From assembly GCF_016862195.1 (NCBI RefSeq), contig NZ_BOMM01000051.1:62001-126000 (forward strand): 64,000 nt of DNA, given 5' to 3'. Each line of letters starts with the position of its first letter. The stretch's first letter is position 1. The position numbers were made by a program, and so were the translations under genes. The notes under the pieces were generated by a model. That model was given only the letters and a program-made list of their open reading frames with translations, did not search any database and was not told the origin of the DNA. Below are positions 7,874-17,600 of this stretch, in pieces. This DNA comes from Paractinoplanes ferrugineus. GTDB taxonomy: Bacteria > Actinomycetota > Actinomycetes > Mycobacteriales > Micromonosporaceae.

Positions 7874-8737
7874 ATGGGCATGCTGTGCGCGGTCAGCTTC
7901 AACCGGTACGGACGCCTCTACTACCTCGATCCGGGTGAGTTCTCGCCACAGGTCGGCGACCGCGTGCTGGTGCCCACCGACGACGGCCCCGAGGTGGCGG
8001 AGTGCGTCTGGGCAGCGCAGTGGGTGAGCGAGGACACGTCCGCTTTCCCCAAGGTCGCGGGCCTGGCCGGCGACGACGATCTGCGCCGGGACGAGCTGCT
8101 CCGTAAACGCAAGGCCGAGGCCAAGGTGGCGGCCAAGAAACTGATCAAGGCGCACGAGCTGCCGATGAAGGTCGTCGCTGTCGATCACGTGCTCGACCAG
8201 GCCGGGTCCGGCGGTCCACGCACCACGATCTACTTCACCGCGCCGCACCGGGTCGACTTCCGCTCGCTGGTGCGCGACCTCGGCGCCACCCTGCATTGCC
8301 GGGTCGAGCTGCGGCAACTCTCGGCGCGTGACTCGGCCCGCGTGCAGGGCGGCATCGGCTCGTGCGGGCGCGACCTGTGCTGCGCCACGTTCCTCACCGA
8401 CTTCGAGCCGGTGACCATCCGGATGGCCAAGGACCAGGACCTGCCGCTCAACCCACTGCGCATCTCCGGCGCCTGCGGCCGTCTCATGTGTTGCCTGAAG
8501 TACGAGCACCCGCTGTACGTCCGCTTTGCGGAATCCGCCCCTGCTGTCGGTTCACGAGTGACGACACCCGAAGGCGACGGTCGGGTAGTCGCGCACAGCG
8601 TCCCCAAGGATTCCGTGGTGGTGCGCATGGACTCGGACGGTTCCCGGTGCTCCTGCTCACGCGCCTCGGTATGCGGGTCGAGACAGGCTTACGAGGGCCG
8701 GGACGCCACCGTTGGCGATGGCCCCGGTCCTGGGTAA
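7874..8737 (+). CDS. RicT/YaaT-like PSP1-domain protein
   Basis: 287 aa. Begins MGMLCAVSFNRYGRLYYLDP. The PSP1 C-terminal region carries two paired cysteine motifs, GSCGRDLCCATF and GACGRLMCCLKYEH, which in RicT/YaaT bind an iron-sulphur cluster; three further cysteines lie near the C-terminus (CSCSRASVC). In Bacillus, RicT with RicA and RicF acts in RNA maturation and differentiation; in actinomycetes the gene is a conserved neighbour of holB and tmk, with unknown role. The start is supported by the leaderless promoter. An open frame extends upstream to 7547 but lacks similarity. Confidence 0.88.
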   Translation: MGMLCAVSFNRYGRLYYLDPGEFSPQVGDRVLVPTDDGPEVAECVWAAQWVSEDTSAFPKVAGLAGDDDLRRDELLRKRKAEAKVAAKKLIKAHELPMKVVAVDHVLDQAGSGGPRTTIYFTAPHRVDFRSLVRDLGATLHCRVELRQLSARDSARVQGGIGSCGRDLCCATFLTDFEPVTIRMAKDQDLPLNPLRISGACGRLMCCLKYEHPLYVRFAESAPAVGSRVTTPEGDGRVVAHSVPKDSVVVRMDSDGSRCSCSRASVCGSRQAYEGRDATVGDGPGPG

Positions 8738-8802
8738 CCGGCCGTTCGACGAGGCCGGCGTGGCCGCGGACCACAGTGTGCGGACCGCGGTGTGCACTTC
8801 GA

Positions 8803-10506
8803 CTAGCGCACCACGATCGGCGGTTCGATGCGGTGCGGCTCGATCGGCGACTCCGGCCGCAACCATGAGCTGTGCGCTTCGCCGTCGGGGTCGGCCACCC
8901 ATTTGCTGCAGATCTTCCGGACGCCGATCGGGTGGATCGTGAGCGTGCCGTCGGCGGCGATGTGCAGGCGCAGAAAGCTCTTCTGGTCCTCGATGCTCTG
9001 GCCGGCGAACAGCTCGTTGACGTTGACGCCGAACTGGCCGGCGATCAACAGGTAGAGAGCGCAGACCTGGGTCGACAAGAAGCCACTGACCGGCCAATAG
9101 AGCACGATGGCCACCACGAGCGGGCCCGGCCACGCCCAAGCGTGCACCGGCAGGTTGAGCCACGCCCAGGCACCCAGCACGGCCAGGCCGATCTGCGCGA
9201 AGCCGTGCCCGAGCCCGAACAGCCAGTGGCGCGCGTGGTGGGTCATGGCCGCGCCGGGCGGTTTCGCGAACAACACCGCCCCGGCCATGATCAGCACGAC
9301 CATCAGGCTCAGCGGGATGGTGAACAGCCGCTGGATGGTGCCACCCTGGCCGGCCGCGCCGGCCATCGCCAGCATGGTGAGCATCTGGAGCAGGCCGAGC
9401 ATCGTGACGAAGCCCGGGTTGCGGGTCGGCACCCGGTGGAAGACGCCCCAGCTCAGCTTCCGCGAGGTGGACTTGTCGGGGAAGCAGCGGCGCAACGGAT
9501 AGGTGCGACTCTCGCTCTTGTTCCGGGTCAGCGTCTCCTCGGGCGGCACCGTCAGCTGCTCGGGCAATTGATGAGTGGCCAGCAGGTAGGCACCCCCACC
9601 GCCACAGGTGATCAACTCACGCTCGTCGTCGCTGTACCGGGCGTAATGGTGCAGATCGCCGGAGACCAGCACCCGCACCCGCGCCCCCGTCGGCAGCAGG
9701 ATCGTGCGGACCAGGTAGTCGATCGCGTCGTACGTCTCCGGGTCCTCGGCCGCCTTGACCCATTTCGGCGACGGGGTCATCAGGATGATCCGGTCCTGCG
9801 TGCCGACGTTGCGCGCGGCCTCCTCGAAATAGAGCAGCTGAGGATCGTCGATGTAGGCCCCGAACTGCTCGTCCATCGCGAACAGCCACCAGTTGCCCGG
9901 CAGCTTGATCGCGAAGTAGGACCGCCGCTGCGCGGTGCGCCAGCCACCGATGTGACCGTCTTTCCGCCGTGCGAAGAGCCGCAGGAATGCGGTCAACCCG
10001 TCGTACCAGTCGTGGTTGCCGGGCAGCGCGAACAGCGTGGGCTGCGGCCCGGTCGGCGGCGGCTCGGGCAGGGCCGCGCGGTAGGGACCCTTCATCCGGC
10101 TCTCGTAGCCGTCGCCACTGGCCAGCGGGTAGACCTGATCGCCGCCCATCAGCAGCAGCCGGCCCCGCGGCAGCTCGGCGCCGTCGACGATGAGTCGGTC
10201 CTGGGCGAGCAGCCAGGCGATCGAATAGGTGGCGTGGAAGCCGTCACCCAGGTCGGCGACGTAATCGAGCCACATCTCGCCCCCCTCGGAGGCAGAGTGG
10301 TCGAACCAGTCGTCGTCGAGCGAGTTCTGCAGCTCACGCTTATCGAGATAGGCCCCGAAAAGGATCGCCAGAAGCGTGCGTAAACCAGTGCTGAGCAGCA
10401 GCAACGGCGCAAGCCAGCCGACCGGGCGCTGCGGCGTGAAGCCGAGCTCCTGGGGATCCATGCTGCGCGGACGGGGCGGAAGGTGATCGGCGGTCACGGA
10501 TGGCAC
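8803..10506 (-). CDS. Membrane-bound metallophosphoesterase
   Basis: 567 aa. Calcineurin-like motifs in order: VADLGDGFH, GGDQVYP, LPGNHDWYDG, MDEQF and VSGDLHHYARY, i.e. the full set of metal and phosphate ligands. One hydrophobic segment lies near the N-terminus (about 28-50) and at least four follow the catalytic domain (about 365-495), then a soluble tail. It is presumably an integral membrane phosphoesterase; the substrate is unknown. Start GTG 10506 gives MPSVTADHL; ATG at residue 16 is an alternative, and neither has a good ribosome binding site. Convergent with the RicT-like gene and divergent from tRNA-Thr. Confidence 0.8.
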   Translation of the reverse strand: MPSVTADHLPPRPRSMDPQELGFTPQRPVGWLAPLLLLSTGLRTLLAILFGAYLDKRELQNSLDDDWFDHSASEGGEMWLDYVADLGDGFHATYSIAWLLAQDRLIVDGAELPRGRLLLMGGDQVYPLASGDGYESRMKGPYRAALPEPPPTGPQPTLFALPGNHDWYDGLTAFLRLFARRKDGHIGGWRTAQRRSYFAIKLPGNWWLFAMDEQFGAYIDDPQLLYFEEAARNVGTQDRIILMTPSPKWVKAAEDPETYDAIDYLVRTILLPTGARVRVLVSGDLHHYARYSDDERELITCGGGGAYLLATHQLPEQLTVPPEETLTRNKSESRTYPLRRCFPDKSTSRKLSWGVFHRVPTRNPGFVTMLGLLQMLTMLAMAGAAGQGGTIQRLFTIPLSLMVVLIMAGAVLFAKPPGAAMTHHARHWLFGLGHGFAQIGLAVLGAWAWLNLPVHAWAWPGPLVVAIVLYWPVSGFLSTQVCALYLLIAGQFGVNVNELFAGQSIEDQKSFLRLHIAADGTLTIHPIGVRKICSKWVADPDGEAHSSWLRPESPIEPHRIEPPIVVR

Positions 10507-10565
10507 AGTAGTCCCGGGGTCCGACAGAACCCAGGTGGGCGGATACCGTACACTTACCGAGCATT

Positions 10566-10639
10566 GCCGCCTTAGCTCAGTCGGCTAGAGCGACGCACTC
10601 GTAATGCGTAGGTCGACGGTTCGATTCCGTCAGGCGGCT
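10566..10639 (+). tRNA. tRNA-Thr (anticodon CGU)
   Basis: Complete cloverleaf: acceptor stem gccgcct (10566-10572) with aggcggc (10632-10638), D arm tagctcag, anticodon stem acgca/tgcgt enclosing CTCGTAA with anticodon CGT at 10600-10602, and T arm ggttcgattcc. CCA is not encoded. A TACACT -10 box lies at 10549-10554. Its 3' end abuts a decayed tyrosine integrase, so it appears to be an integration site. Confidence 0.95.
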
Positions 10640-10642
10640 CAA

Positions 10643-10684
10643 AAAGCGGCCCTGACCAGCTAATATGCTGGTCAGGGCCGCTTT
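10643..10684 (+). terminator. Terminator of tRNA-Thr
   Basis: An 18-bp perfect stem (10643-10660 with 10667-10684), loop taatat, flanked by A and T runs. It begins 4 nt after the tRNA. Confidence 0.9.
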
Positions 10685-10707
10685 CGGTTGTGAATCGCCC
10701 CCCGAAA

Positions 10708-11008
10708 ACCCCCGTCCTCGCCGGTGCGTAGATTGTGTAGTCGGACCAGGGAGAGCCCGACTTGCCGACCAGGTGGCGGAAGGGGCGGGTCAGGAAATCC
10801 GGATGCAGCTGCGGCCTCGTCCCCAGCGACGAACACGTACCCGGAGTCCTGCCCCGATTGCCCGGCCACGCGTTGCTGAGGATGCTGCTCGCGTAGCAGA
10901 CGCTCTGTATGCCTTGTACAAGGCAATCAAATGCGGGCTGGCCGCCGTCTTCGGCGGACCGACCGCGACCAGATGACCGTTGGCCGTGCACTGTTGCTCG
11001 ATCTTCAT
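10708..11008 (-). pseudogene. Tyrosine recombinase (phage-type integrase) remnant
   Basis: No single frame is intact, but three minus-strand frames together spell the C-terminal half of a phage integrase: NGHLVAVGPPKTAAS (as in the integrase GPPKTRAG block), LLREQHPQQRVAGQ then GYVF, HPDFLTRPFRHLV, and GLSLVRLHNLRTGEDGG (the H-x-L-R catalytic block, with T where His is usual). At least two frameshifts separate them. The gene reads towards the tRNA-Thr, the usual geometry of an integrase beside its attachment site. The N-terminal half and catalytic Tyr are missing. Confidence 0.65.
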
Positions 11009-11068
11009 AGCAGAGGTCCACTCTGGCGGAGCGGTGATGCTGGTCGATGCCGCGGCGAGGCTGACGAA

Positions 11069-11653
11069 CTACACCTCGTGCGCGGCATGTATGTAGGCGA
11101 CCACGTCATCTGAGGAGGGCGCGAGATGCTGGACAAGCGCCGTCACGTTGTAGTTCGCATCGTTCCACCGACCGAATTTTTGGAAGCGTTGCTGCGGTCC
11201 GACCTGCCATCCCAACCGCTCGACTGTCTCGTCCTGCTGCCAGGGGCCCGAAGACGGTAGCGTCTTGTCCTCGTCGGCCGGCCCGATCCGGCTCGGTCGA
11301 AGCGACCCCGTCAGGGTGTTGGCATCCACGAACTGCTCGACGCAGTCCTGTGACGCCTCGATTCTGAGGTAGACCGTGTAGTAGTAGCCGAAGCCATTGT
11401 CGACCAACGCATAGCGGAGACGGTCATCGAAGCAGCCAGGCACGGTGAGGCCCGCACGGCGCAAACCTTCGGCCAGCGACAGGTCGCCGGAGTCGGCGCT
11501 ATATGCCCGCGGATCCGAGGGTTTCCCGATCCAGGGTAGGTCGTCACGCCACACGACACCGATGGTCACCAAAACGACTACGGCTACGGCTGCGTACGCG
11601 AGCCAAGTCAGACGGCGCTTCGACGCGAGCAAGTCAACTTCCCTTCTACCCAC
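11069..11653 (-). CDS. Membrane-anchored protein; candidate Rhs immunity protein
   Basis: 194 aa from GTG 11653 (a TTG at 11632, 5 nt after AGAAGGGAAG, may be the true start). One transmembrane helix near the N-terminus (WLAYAAVAVVVLVTIGVVW), then an extracytoplasmic domain with two cysteines and a C-terminal Asp-rich part. No family recognised. It begins 11 nt after the stop of the Rhs gene, on the same strand, where immunity proteins to variable Rhs tips are normally found; a membrane-anchored immunity protein would suit a toxin acting at or outside the membrane. That role is inference from position only. Confidence 0.6.
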   Translation of the reverse strand: MGRREVDLLASKRRLTWLAYAAVAVVVLVTIGVVWRDDLPWIGKPSDPRAYSADSGDLSLAEGLRRAGLTVPGCFDDRLRYALVDNGFGYYYTVYLRIEASQDCVEQFVDANTLTGSLRPSRIGPADEDKTLPSSGPWQQDETVERLGWQVGPQQRFQKFGRWNDANYNVTALVQHLAPSSDDVVAYIHAAHEV

Positions 11654-11664
11654 CGGGTGAGATG

Positions 11665-14600
11665 TCAGTGCGATTGTATGGAGCTAGTGCCAACCGCCGC
11701 GAACTCCCTGGCAAGGCCGAACCCGGAGGCGTTGGCCGCACCTTTGAAGGCCACCCCCCTCAATTTCTCGTTCGGATCGAAGTTCCAAGACTTGTACGCA
11801 TTCACTTGGTAACTGACACTCGCGTTCCCGCTTCCCCAAACGGAGACATGCCCAGTGACCTGATATTGCATTCCTCGATACCCGTAAAAGTAGTCCTCGC
11901 TTCTGTTCTTGTCGAAGCTCATCGGCGCCCAGCCTGTATCGAAGTCATAGCTACAGAGATCTTGGCAAGACGCCATGGCCTTGAGTTCAACCTCGCCGAC
12001 GCTCGATTTAACGGCATCAGAGAACTCTGACTTGGTCAGCATTTCATCAACGTTTAGTTCCCAGTCGTCGCCAGTAGCTCCGTAGTAGTGCTTGATCAGA
12101 GGACATGACAGGCTCGTGTCCTGCCCTGGCGTCGCACAGGAAAGTGCCAGCCAAAGGGCGATATCGTTCTTCGCGTCGAAGTAGTCGTTGCATTTACCGG
12201 CACCCGGGGCCGGTGCGCACCAACTCGATGGAGCGCCCAGCGACATATATGGAACATGGGTATCGTCGCGCGGGCACGCGCCGGAATTGTTGATCGAGCC
12301 GCCAATAGCTACCCAGTTACTCTGGCACGAGATGTTGTGGCTCTTCGGGCACGCCGAGCCATCACAGCGCTCCGACTTGGATTTACATTTATTCCCGCAC
12401 CCGTCGCGCTGCTTCTTGACCGCCGCCTGGCAGTCTTCCCAGCAGGAATTATGAGTGACTTCGGGGCGGTCGCCATGATCGTATTGCAACCCGCTCGGGT
12501 CGGAGTTGGTGACCGGGCTATTGTTGGCGTAGGCGTAGCCATTCCATTGCTGCGGATCGGCGGGATCCATTACCGGGTCGACTGAGATGAAACGTCCGAG
12601 CAGTGGGTCGTACTGACGGGCGCCAATATTTAGCAGGCCGGTCGGGTCGTTGTCGCCGCCCACGAATCCCTTGCTGTTGATCCAGGACGTGGTGGCGCCA
12701 CGAGAACTGCCGTAAGGGGTTTGCCTGCGGATCGTCACGTTCTGAGTGACATCATTGACGGCGATCTGTTGAGTGCCTTGGTGGTCGTTGAAAAGCCATG
12801 TGAGGTCGGTTATCGCTGAGGATGCAGTGCGAGAGGCACAAGTTGCACCGGCGAAGACGTAGTAGCGGGTCCCGGATATAGCTGAGCCCTGCTTACGGAT
12901 TTCCTGGTTCGGCAGATAGAGGGTGGTGCCGTTCGTGTCGCGCCGGATGATCCGGTTGCCGTCGGCGTCGAAAACGTTGGTTTCGATCCCGCTACCACCG
13001 GCGGTGATTGCGGCCGGCTTCCCCTCGGCGTCCCATCCGACGCTCTGGCTACCGCTATTCGTGTCGCAGTTGTTGGTCAAGCTCCCAGTGACGGGCCGGC
13101 ACACCATCTGACCGCTGCTATTGTAACGGTATCTGGTCGTGGTCGCGGCCCCGCCCGGGGCGGTTGTGGTCATCGAAGTGACTGTGTGGCCGACATCTGG
13201 TATCTCGTACTTGCGTAGGGTGTCCCCCTCGGCTGCGTGGGTGGTTTCGGTCTTGCGGTTGCCGGTCGCGTCGAACGTCCAGTCCTGCCAATACGGGGCC
13301 GGACCAGCCAGTCCGGCCACGCTGGGTTCGGTTGCTTTGCAATCCACATCGATGTTGGGCGTCCAGGCCGTGGTGAGCCGGCCCAGCATGTCGGTACGGA
13401 AGCACTGCTTGTCGGTTTCGCCGACGGTTGGCTTCTCCTCGATGGAGGTGATGTTGCCGGCATCGTCGTAGGTGTAGTTGCGGTCGGAGATGGTTCCGGC
13501 GACCGTCTCCCGGTTGACGGTGGTGCGAGTGATCCGTCGGGTGAACTCGTCGCGGTAGACCGTTTCCTGGGCGAATTTGTTGTCGTGCAGTTTGTAGATG
13601 GATCCGGAGCGTTCGCCGTACGCGGTGTACGAGGTTGTCGCCATGGTGGCGTCGCCGGAGTCGTCGAGGCTTGTGTTGAGCCGGGCGGGCAGGCCAGTCA
13701 CTGGGTCGTAGTGGGTGGTGAGTTGCTCGGTGACCAGGCCACCACCCTCTGGATACGAGATTGACGTCTGCTCCCCCGTTGCGGCGGAGAAGCCGTACGC
13801 GTAGATGTAGGTGCCGGCCAGACCGGTCTCTACCGGCGGAACCACATAGTTGACGCCGGTTGCCTGGTAGCGGTCGTTGAAGGTGCGGACCTGCCACTTG
13901 TAAGCGTTGGCTGACCCGGCCGGTTCGTACCTGATGGACTGGGTCAACTGTCCCCGGAATCCGGGCTGGCCCCCGTACGTGCTGTCGTAGCGCCATTCGG
14001 AGCGGACCGGGCCAGTTTCGGAGTCGTCGCGCACCGTGCGTTTACGGCCGAGCGAGTCGTAGGTGTACCAGAGCTTTTCACCGCGGGCGTCGGTGGTGCT
14101 TTCCCTCTCGTTGAAGTCGTTGTAGGCGGTCGAGGTGGTGCCGGTGTCCGGGTCGGTCTTCTGGATCGCCCGGCCCTTGGCGTCGTAGCCGGTGGTCCAC
14201 GTGTTGCCGGCGGTGTCGGTGACCTTGACCTGCTGATCTTTGCGGTTAAATGTGTACGTCGTTTCGATGTAGGCGCCGTTGACCCCGGCCGCCGTGGTGT
14301 GCTCGCGCAAGGCCACGACGCGGCTCTGGCTGTCGGTCACCGTGGTTTTCGGTGTGCCGCCCGCTGGTGGGGTGACCTTGGTGAGGTCGCCCTCGTAGGC
14401 GGTGACGGTGCGCCATTTCTCGACCAGGTTGTCGATGTTGTTGCCGCTGAGGAAGACGGCATCGGTGACTCGGCCCGCCCGGTCGTGGACGTTCTTGGTG
14501 ATTGAGGGCACCGACCACTCGGGTTCCCACCAGAGGGTTCCGGAGGGCGTCCCGGGCTCGGCGTGGGCGCCGTACGTGGTGGCCGCTTGGCCGAACTCGT

Positions 14601-17600
14601 CGTAGATGGTGTCGGTGACGACCCGCTTTTCGCTGTCGTCGCTGTCGCCGAGGGAGATCGACTGCGTCTGACGGGGACGCATCATGGCGTCCATGATCTG
14701 GTACGAGGTGATGTAGTTGCCGTCCGCGTTCAGCGTGCTCGATGCGACGTACGGGTAGGCGTCCCGGTCCGGGGCGAGTTTGTACTCGTACTCCGCCGCC
14801 GGTTTGCCGGAGTGGGCGGCTCGGGTCCAGCCCAGCTTCCATACTCGGAGCACTCGGCCGAGCGCGTCGTAGTCGACGTCCGCGGTTATCCGGGTGTTCG
14901 GGTCGACGGTCTTGGTGACCGACCCCCAATATGGGTTGGAGTTGGTGGTGGTGGTCCAGTTGACGGTGTTGTTCTTGGCGCTCACCGCGGTGAGTGGCCC
15001 GCCTACCGCTGGGGAGTAGGTGTTCTCGGTGACGTTGCCTTTGATGTCGGTGGCCGTCTTCACCCGGCCGGCGGAGTCGTACGTGGCCTGGGAGACCGTC
15101 TGCCACACGGTGCCGGTCACCGGCGTCCAGTCCTTCAGCTTCTCGGTGAGGGTGACCGAGCCGAACGGGGGCGGGGTGGTCAGGCTGGTGGCACCGTCGT
15201 AGTAGGTGCGCTCGTCGGCGATCACGTCGTCGACCGTTGACGGTGAAGCTCCGCAGCTGAGGGCGGTCGTGAGGGTTCGACTGGTCTTCTCGGTCAGGTT
15301 CTTGGTGATGTTGCGGTTGTAGGTGTAGGCCGCGCACTTCTCGTCGCCGGTCTTGCTGACATCGCCGTCGTCCTGGGACCAGTTGAGCGTCCCGTACGTC
15401 TGGTCGATGCTCTTGTGTTCGCCGGTGGTGCGCCAGCCCCGGCTGCCGTCCACGCCGAGGGCGGTCTGGTCGTAGGTGACCTGCGTGTCGACGTAGCGGG
15501 CGTCGACCGTGTCGCCGTTGATCGTGCGGCTTGCCGTCGCGTTGGATCGCCACGGGACGTTGATGGTGCGGGAGACCGGTTTGGTGTCGACGCCGTTGTA
15601 GACGGTCTGCTCGCGCACCATGCCGGCGAACTGGTCCTCGTCGTTGACGGTCTCCGAGCCGTAGGCGGCGGCCACCTGAATATTGCGGGTGCCGCCGCTG
15701 GGAGCCAGCCGGTCGCCGTGCATGCCGCGTAGGAACTTGGTGGCGGTGAGGGTGCGGTTGTTGAGTTCGTCGCCCACCTGGGTGCGTATCTCGCCGTAGC
15801 CGCGCCACTGGTCCCAGGTCTTGCGGTCGGGCTTGGTCAGGCCGTCATCGTCGGCGTAGTGCCAAGCCGGCAGGTCCTTGTACTCGTAGTGGGTGTGCTT
15901 GGTCGGAGCGGGATGGGCGTTGGAAGTCTGGAGATCGTCCTCGGCGACATGTGTGACGACATACTTGTGCCACCACTGCGTTACCAGGACATCCCCGGTG
16001 GGGTTGCTTGAGTCGGGCACTTTGACGGGGTAGCACCGGTGGGTGTTGGACTGTGGAGCCAGCGAGGCGGTCATGGCCGCGGTGCACTCCGGCTCCGAGT
16101 AGTCGACTTTGATGCGGGCGCCGGTTTCGGTGACGATGCTGGAGATCCGCAGCCAGTTGTCGGCCGAGCCGTTCTCGGTCAGCACCCGGTTGGCCAGCGA
16201 CACCGCCTCGAACGTAACCGGCGGCAGACTGGTCTCGGTGCCGACCAGGCCGCTGTGGTCGATGCGTTCCAGCCATAGGCCGGTGTGGGTCGAGTCAGCG
16301 GTCGCGGAGAACGTGTGGCCGAGCGTCCACGACTCCACGTCCTGCCAGGCAGGGGTCTTGGCGGTGGTGTCCCACACCGACGTGGTGATCTTCTTGAGCC
16401 GCTTCGTGGTCCAGAACGTCGGCGTGTATTTGCCGGGGCAAGAGGCGGCGGACGCCTTGCACTCCTGGTCCCAGGGGGTGTCTTTCCAGTTGGCGGTGGT
16501 CGGCGCGGCTTCGGTGCCACAGTTGGTGAAGCACCGCATGTCGGTCTGGAATTTCACCTGCGCGTACGGCTCGGTGTTGCGCTCGGCGATCCCATGTGTG
16601 GCCGCCGTCCGGTCGTAGGTGCCGTAGTCGACCCGGATCAGGTAGCCGGCCCGGTCGTAGGTGACGTCGTCGGAGTCGGTGGCGTTGCGGGCGTATTTGT
16701 TGGTCTCTTTGCCGTACCAGTACGACATGGTGTTGCCGCGGACGTCGACGACGTAGTCGAGGTTCCACCGCCAGGCCTGCACGCAGTCTGACGAAGCGAA
16801 CGCGCTCTGATGGCAGGGCTCGCCGGTGTGGTTGCCGAATACCGGCACGGTCAACGTGGAGTTGGTCGCCGACGTCTCTCCCGGCAGGTCGTCCAAACCG
16901 AAGTAGTACTGGGTGCCGTCAGTTGTTGTGACGCGCCAGTGCTCCCCGATGTCGCCGTAGGTTGCGCTGCCGGTGTCGCCGTTGGTGGCACCGGTGAGCT
17001 TTTCGATCTTCGAGCCGTCTTCGTCCCGCAGGTGCCAGCCTTTACCTGCCTGGTAGATCAACTCGCCACTGTGCCCGCCGAAGTTCATCGTCGCGTTGTC
17101 TGAACGCCAGCACAGGTCACCGCTGGCTTTGGTGCTGTTCGCGCCGTTCTTCGAGTCCTCGGCACAGGGCACATAGCGGCGCTCGATGTAGCCGGGCGCG
17201 TAGTCGAAGCCTTCGCCGATCCACGACGGTTGGTTGTTGGTCACCTCGGATCGGCCGTCCACCGCCGCAGACGAGTACGACAGGTTGACGTCAGGGGTGG
17301 GGCCGGTTGCTGGCACGACGCGCATCGGGTAGTCCCACGAGAACGCGCCGGAGTTGGCGCCGGCCGACCAGGTCGCGCTTGGGGACAGGCTCGTCGCTCC
17401 AAAGTCACCGTCTTTGCCGGCAGCCGCAGCCGCGAGAGCCACCAAAGAGCCTGTTTCGACGTTGACTGTCGCGGCCACCGTTCCCGCGGCCGGGTCGGCG
17501 GTCGTCGGCAGAGCCGTTGACCGGCAGGCCGACCCGTCGGGCGTCGTCAGCGCGCACTGCGGCACCTGCCAGAGCTTGAGCCGAGATGTCCAGTCGGCGC

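Noticed and set aside
8738..8802. Hairpin ccgcgg...ccgcgg between the RicT-like and metallophosphoesterase genes
   Set aside because: Only 6 continuous pairs plus a mismatch; not convincing as a terminator.
10572..11021. 149-codon frame reading through the tRNA-Thr
   Set aside because: It is a mixture of integrase remnant and the antisense of a tRNA; counted as pseudogene plus tRNA instead.
14246..15808. 520-codon minus-strand frame inside the Rhs gene
   Set aside because: An alternative frame of the Rhs gene itself, full of Arg/His/Pro, with no independent signals.
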